Assembly: GCA_040954595.2 (NCBI GenBank)
Contig: CM082579.2
Location: 15,128,001 to 15,192,000 of the forward strand
Reading direction: 5' to 3'
DNA length: 64,000 bases
DNA from: Balanoglossus misakiensis
Taxonomy: Eukaryota; Hemichordata
Part shown: piece after piece, positions 59,330 through 64,000 of the stretch
How positions within the stretch are numbered: position 1 is the stretch's first letter
Layout: each line of letters starts with the position of its first letter
Program-made: the position numbers and the translations under genes
Notes under the pieces: generated by a model
What the model saw: the letters and a program-made list of their open reading frames with translations, nothing else
The model's database searches: none
What the model was told of the DNA's origin: nothing

Positions 59330-60480
59330 AAGCAAATGCCAAGGCTGTATCTGCTGTGGATACCAAGATATTGGAAAGTAGGTCAAAGGTCACCAGAGGT
59401 CACCCCAAATTTGGGCAAAAAAATCGGACCCCATACTAGTCTAGGTCCAACAAAAACCAAACACCTAGCTCTATTGGTTCGCCTAGAATTAGGTATGCGC
59501 ATAATTAATGAGGTCTTGTGTAAGACTCCATATCTGCTCCATCGGCCCTCCAAAAGTCAGGACTCTAACTGCTGTGGATGCTGAGATATGGGAAATTAGA
59601 TCAAAGGTCATCCAAGGTCACCCAAAATTTGGGCATAAAATGTTGACCCCAGAGTGGGCCATGTCCAACTAAAACCAGACCTCTAGCCCTATTGGTTAGC
59701 CTGGAATTAGATATGCAGAAAAATGATGTTTTAGAAATAGGTCAAGGGTCATTGCCAAAATTACCAAAATAGTTGTGTCATGTCCTGGCAGCATTGGTAC
59801 CCATGTCCACAAAATTCATGACTGTGGTGCTTTTACAAGAGGAGGTATGGGGATATGCATATATAATTAGTTGTTTTAAAACTTGGTCAATGGTCATGTC
59901 AAAATTGCCCCGAAAAATTGTAACAACTTCCGGTCATATGATGACTCATATCCAAAAAAAGAATTTACGTGCTGTCAACATTTTGGCTACAAAGCAGAAT
60001 TTTCATTTTTCAATTGTTTTCCGAAAATCCAACATGGCCGCCATAATGATCGACCAATCACAGTGCGCTTCGCAAACTTGATAAAAATAGGTTAGGTGAC
60101 CACATACCCCGAATCCTGTGACTCGGCAATCGCTGGTTCTGGAGAAGAAGATTTTTAAAGTTTTAAGTAGTTTTTCAGAAAAACAATTGTAGCAAAAAAA
60201 CTTTATGTGTGACGTCATGATTTCAAGGGGGTAAAATGATGGACAGAAGGTAGGCTACCTGCACACCAAATTTGAACTCGATCGGCCCAGTAGTTTTTGA
60301 GAAGGACTCGTTTAACGATTGTCAGGAAATGCAATATGGCCGCCAGGTCACGTGACTAATTAAATATTCACGAGCCACTGCACGTCTACTCATTGGCCCC
60401 TATCACCCTACCAAGTTTCAGCCCCCAAGGTGCAGCGGTTTTCCAGATCTACCTGGCCGAATTTCTCGGAAGAAGAAGAA
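59330..60480 (+). repeat. Dispersed repeat copy A with RGGTCA direct repeats
   Basis: Contains 'aggtcaaaggtca' at 59,380 and a weaker one at 59,598, 'cataattaatgaggtc', 'atggccgccataatg' and a GAA-rich end. Landmarks recur in the same order in 60,480-61,220, and distant relatives form the arms at 20,740-22,050. Confidence 0.7.
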
Positions 60481-61220
60481 GAAGAAGAATTAAAGCTGCG
60501 AGCAGCATTGTTGGGCCCAAGCGCTGATCTTGAATTATATATGCACAGTATGAATGAGAAGAAACAGAATTTTCTATCGGATGTATTATCTCATGACATA
60601 ACAAGGATGTGTGTATTTTTGCTGCTGAAATAGGGTGAAGTAGGTCAAAGGTCACCTGAGGTCACCCAACATTTGGGCAATTTTTTTTTACCCATACTGG
60701 TCCATGTCCAACAAAAACCAAAACTCTAGCTCTATTGGTTCGCCTGTAATTAGGTATGTGCATAATTAATGAGGTCAGCAGAGGTCAAAGGGGTCATGAA
60801 AAGTAGCAAAATATTTTGATCACACACTAATCCACATTCATCAAAAACCAAACCTCTAGCCCTATAGGTTAGCCTGGAATTAGATATGCAGAAATAATAA
60901 CGCGTGATAATTAGGTCAAAGGTCATGTGAAAAATCGCCAAAATTTTTTTATATATTTTAGTCACATGACGATTGATATCCATAAAAAAATTTGTATGCT
61001 ATCAATTTTTGGACTAGAAAAAGGAATTTCAATTTTTCTCTGTTTTTTACAAAATCCAATATGGCCGCCATAATCTTCGACCAATCACAATGCTCTTTGC
61101 AAAAATGATAGACATCAGTGTAGTGACCATACTCCCCGAATCTTGCGACTCAGTCATCGCTCGTTCTGGAGAAGAAGATTTTTGGAGTTTAACTATGGTT
61201 TTACAAAAAAACAATAAACC
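60480..61220 (+). repeat. Dispersed repeat copy B with RGGTCA direct repeats
   Basis: Begins after a GAAGAAGAA run with 'aaagctgcgagcagcattg' and repeats the landmarks of copy A, with an internal loss. 'aggtcaaaggtca' lies at 60,642 and 60,913. It ends where the OB-fold repeat terminus starts, at about 61,215. Confidence 0.7.
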
Positions 61221-61624
61221 TGCTGTACCTCCGCATGTCTCCACAAGAGCTAGGAGCTCAAAATCGGTCGGACGCAGACCAGCGGTCTGTCAGGTGTAGT
61301 AACCGTAACACCAATAAAGGTAGGTTTTCATTGATTCTAATAGGTCTCCGTTCATCAACATTTCAAATATTCTCCATAATCCAGTAGGTGCCACTGTACT
61401 TGAATGAAATATTTCCTTTCAAACTTCCAAATGGTAACCGAATCTCAAATCGCAAATCTTTCCATTTTAATAACGAAGTCGGATGCCGAAATTACCAACT
61501 CACTTTTTCTATCGGACTCCATCATTCTAATACTTTACTTCAATGTTCAAAAATTGTGTAAAACAATATCCACTCTCAATCTATATTTCAGGTTTAACGG
61601 CGTAATGGCATCCCCGGCCTTTGC

Positions 61625-61870
61625 TCTATCATAGAGGCAAATGGTATTATCTCTTCCAGTGGAAAAGTTGCGGAGCTGTACGTATTCTCCCTTCTATAAT
61701 CTGTTCAGCCACTTCGGATTTTCTTTCCAGAATTTAAGTTCCAGAACGTTGCCATCGTGCTGCATACAAGGCACGCTAAACAGTTTCCCGTTGGCGGAAT
61801 TCCGGATCTCGACATCCTCCATGACGCGCAATTTCACAGCCATGCCTTGGCTGGTTGCAGATGATGGAGC
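61625..61870 (-). pseudogene. OB-fold repeat exon 1 copy, inverted
   Basis: Reads VEIRNSANGKLFSVPCMQHD and LKFWKENPKWLNRL before a stop. It is the least damaged of the three exon 1 copies but lacks a clean start codon. Confidence 0.5.
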
Positions 61871-62306
61871 TAAGGTACGTAACAATCGCACCCCGAAACG
61901 CCTGGGCCCTTTTTTGTGTGTAGTCATTGTGGGTATGTTAACCTCCCATGTCCTTCATTTTTAGAAATTTAGTATACAAAACTGGATGACCGATTATGTT
62001 TTAGAGACCTTTCCCGAATCCACCTGAAGCCCAGTCGGAATGTCTTAGGATGTAACCTAAATTCAATATGGCCACCTCCATGCGTTCACTTGCATTTGAA
62101 AATACGTTGATTTTATCGTCGATTAGCGGTGTTTATTCTCAGTATCAATTTAAACGCGGCACTCGCTCACAAGTCATATTCTAGAAAGAAAGAAAAAATG
62201 ATAGTTTTGAGTACAGATTACATGTATTTTAAAACGAGGTTTGGTAACAATGGTATCACTACTAAATGACTTACAATCGATGTTTTTAATTGTCTTTGCA
62301 CCACAG

Positions 62307-62480
62307 TATGAATCCGGTGATGGTAAATCGCATTCAACTTAGAAGGCATGGAGAAAGCGCAACTGATGGTAACTGGGATGCCAAACTGAAACTTTTGGGA
62401 GAGAAAACCTTGCCATGTACGGACGTGGGTGTCACAGTTAAACTTGGGTTAAATACTACAGCGACAACCGAAGTCCCGTT
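62307..62480 (+). pseudogene. OB-fold repeat exon 3 copy, dead
   Basis: DNA similarity to 6,306-6,490 is clear (TATGAATC, GAGAAAAC, GTCACAGTTAAACT), but stops and frame changes interrupt it. Confidence 0.6.
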
Positions 62481-62765
62481 GAGATATGATATGTGGTAGT
62501 GCATGTCCACATGAGTGCCGTGTACTAGCCTCTCTCTCTGTAAATCCATCCAGGCTACTGCTTTCTGTACATTGGAGAGAAATGAGAACAAGATGGTTAA
62601 ATCATATTTTGTATAAGTTGGTGTTGACGAAAATAAGATGCATGTGAATTGTAGGACTGAAATGTTTCTGTAATGAATACTAAATTAAAAGTTCACAACT
62701 TGCATGCAGATAGTAAGTGCTGGGGAAGTTGCAGGGTGGAGATTGCTTTGGTTTAGTTAACTTAC

Positions 62766-62912
62766 TCAATCTTTGTGACTGTTGCATTTCTTGATTGATA
62801 GAGTAGTGTACATGCATTGGCAGGTTTTCTAATATGGCCTCCTCTGTACCCAAGGTCTGGCATAAGGTGGGACACTGTAAGTATTTGCCGTCTGACACAG
62901 AAGATGCCACTT
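62766..62912 (-). CDS. Possible upstream exon of the receptor gene
   Basis: 147 bp between a TTTTTTTCTAG acceptor and a TTGA|GTAAGT donor. The frame reads SGIFCVRRQILTVSHLMPDL and ends ANACTLLYQSRNATVTKI. Its phase 2 end fits the phase 2 start of the exon at 59,041. 'TLLYQ' followed by 'LTQVDSTLLVLD' would suit the front of a LamG fold. It could equally belong to a different gene. Confidence 0.45.
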
Positions 62913-63021
62913 CTAGAAAAAAATAAAAAGGACAGAATGTGATTGGTAAGACACAGAGACGTGAACATGTACACAAAATGATAGGAAATTGGTGGAAGCA
63001 AGTACTGCAGTTAATACTTAC

Positions 63022-63086
63022 TCATCTATGTCTATTCCCTCAAATATCCCTTCTACCATATCATCACCATTTGGTTCTTTTAACAC
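63022..63086 (-). CDS. Possible upstream exon, 65 bp
   Basis: Between CCCTAAG and GATGA|GTAAGT. Reads VLKEPNGDDMVEGIFEGIDI, phase 0 in, phase 2 out, and joins the exon at 62,912 in frame. No upstream exon was found within the window. Confidence 0.4.
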
Positions 63087-63099
63087 CTTAGGGAAAAAT

Positions 63100-64000
63100 T
63101 GAGAGTTACATTAGAAGCACCGACAATAGGAGGGGGGGGGGGGTAAGGTTTGCAGAGAACAGGTTTTTTTATGAACATTTGTGAAAATCAGAAATTAGTG
63201 ACATGTAGGATTTCAATTTTATGATGTAACATTGTTTTCTTTTCAACATCAGTTCTCTGAGTAAAAAGATGGCCATGTAAATTTTCTCTAAGTTTGTTAG
63301 AGAAATAAAGTACATGTACAACTTTAGTGTTTCACTAATTGAGTTTCAGTGTTCTTGTATTGTCTCCTTTGCCCCATGTCAACCTCAAAGTAAATATCAA
63401 ATTTGCCATTTTTGACTTATTTGTCCTTGTAGTGGGCCACATAGCATTTTAGTGCAACTTATGAAAATCTGAAGAACCAAATGCCTAATTTACCCACTCT
63501 GCACAGATTTATGTCAATGGTACTGACTTGATGATCGGTATAGCGCCCTCTGTGGTAGGGGGTGGGGGTTAACCTTGCCTTTATATGTTTATCCCTGTCC
63601 GGTTCCATTCCAATTGTATCTATGGTAACCTTATTATCAGCAGTAAATGCCACAATTGTAAAACAGCAATAATTTTAGTATCAAGCACTCTGTGGAATTA
63701 AATATACCCTGTGTATTCTTTGTTTCCCATTAGTAATCATGCAACTTTGCCATTTTGGGCCTTCTGATTTGCTGTATGTGCTCACTAGTCCTTCCCAACG
63801 TCTCTGAATTAGAAGGCCATTGTCATTTGTATAGTGTAGACACATTTCATTTTAGTACAACTGATGAAAGTCTCGTGAAAAACCAAATGCTTAATTTACC
63901 CACTGTGCAAAGATTATCTGAATGATATTGTGTTGATCGTCATATAGTATAGCGCCCTCTGCGATAGTATTTGGATGATTGTGCCAGGGAGAAGGGGGTA
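63100..64000. repeat. Diverged tandem duplication, otherwise non-coding
   Basis: About 63,430-63,570 and 63,820-63,975 share 'gcctaatttacccact', 'gtgca.agatt' and 'tatagcgccctctg' in order, a tandem duplication of about 400 bp. A poly-G run lies at 63,131-63,142. No exon is visible. Confidence 0.55.

Larger units (their letters stand above)
61215..62500. mobile_element. Scrambled copy of the OB-fold repeat
   Basis: Three parts are joined. 61,215-61,615 is the foldback terminus in the same orientation as 5,290-5,700. 61,616-62,180 is the reverse complement of 1-640. 62,270-62,500 is in the plus orientation of 6,270-6,510. The middle part is therefore inverted relative to both flanks. Confidence 0.75.

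Overview
This is an animal (metazoan) genomic window that is AT-rich, intron-containing and dominated by transposable elements. The one clear host gene, on the minus strand between about 50.0 and 59.0 kb (possibly reaching 63.1 kb), has many short exons with GT-AG introns, nearly all in phase 1. It encodes a cell-surface protein built from pentraxin/LamG, HYR, CCP-like, GCC2/GCC3 and EGF modules, a transmembrane helix and a short acidic tail. That module set, the marine-invertebrate-style repeats and the Ty3/gypsy element suggest an invertebrate deuterostome such as a lancelet. This is inference; the species cannot be fixed from sequence alone.

Layout. (1) 1-8.06 kb: rearranged copies of a multi-exon repeat that encodes an OB-fold (RPA-like) protein, with palindromes and an almost perfect 2.06-kb head-to-tail duplication, followed by a GC-rich decayed coding block. 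(2) 8.066-12.953 kb: a complete, very young Ty3/gypsy LTR retrotransposon on the minus strand, with identical 204-bp LTRs and a C5 target duplication. (3) about 14.3-41.8 kb: a giant inverted repeat. Its arms are about 11 and 10 kb, around a spacer of about 6.3 kb, and it is composed of nested foldback elements, satellites and MITEs. The spacer holds broken exon-like pieces, including a pentraxin exon. (4) 41.83-44.12 kb: a minisatellite of about 27 units of 82-86 bp. (5) 44.4-50 kb: a possible solo LTR, a LINE reverse-transcriptase fragment, two foldback elements and a pyrimidine-rich tract. (6) 50-59 kb: the receptor-like gene, with MITEs in its introns. (7) 59.1-61.2 kb: two diverged copies of a repeat family also found in the giant inverted repeat, with recurring RGGTCA direct repeats. 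(8) 61.2-62.5 kb: another scrambled copy of the OB-fold repeat. (9) 62.77-63.09 kb: two minus-strand exons phase-compatible with the receptor gene. (10) 63.1-64 kb: a diverged tandem duplication.

How it fits together. The receptor gene is the only gene with a convincing intact reading frame besides the retrotransposon pol. The same repeat families recur in gene introns, in the giant palindrome and at both ends of the window, which points to repeated foldback insertion and local duplication as the main force shaping the locus.
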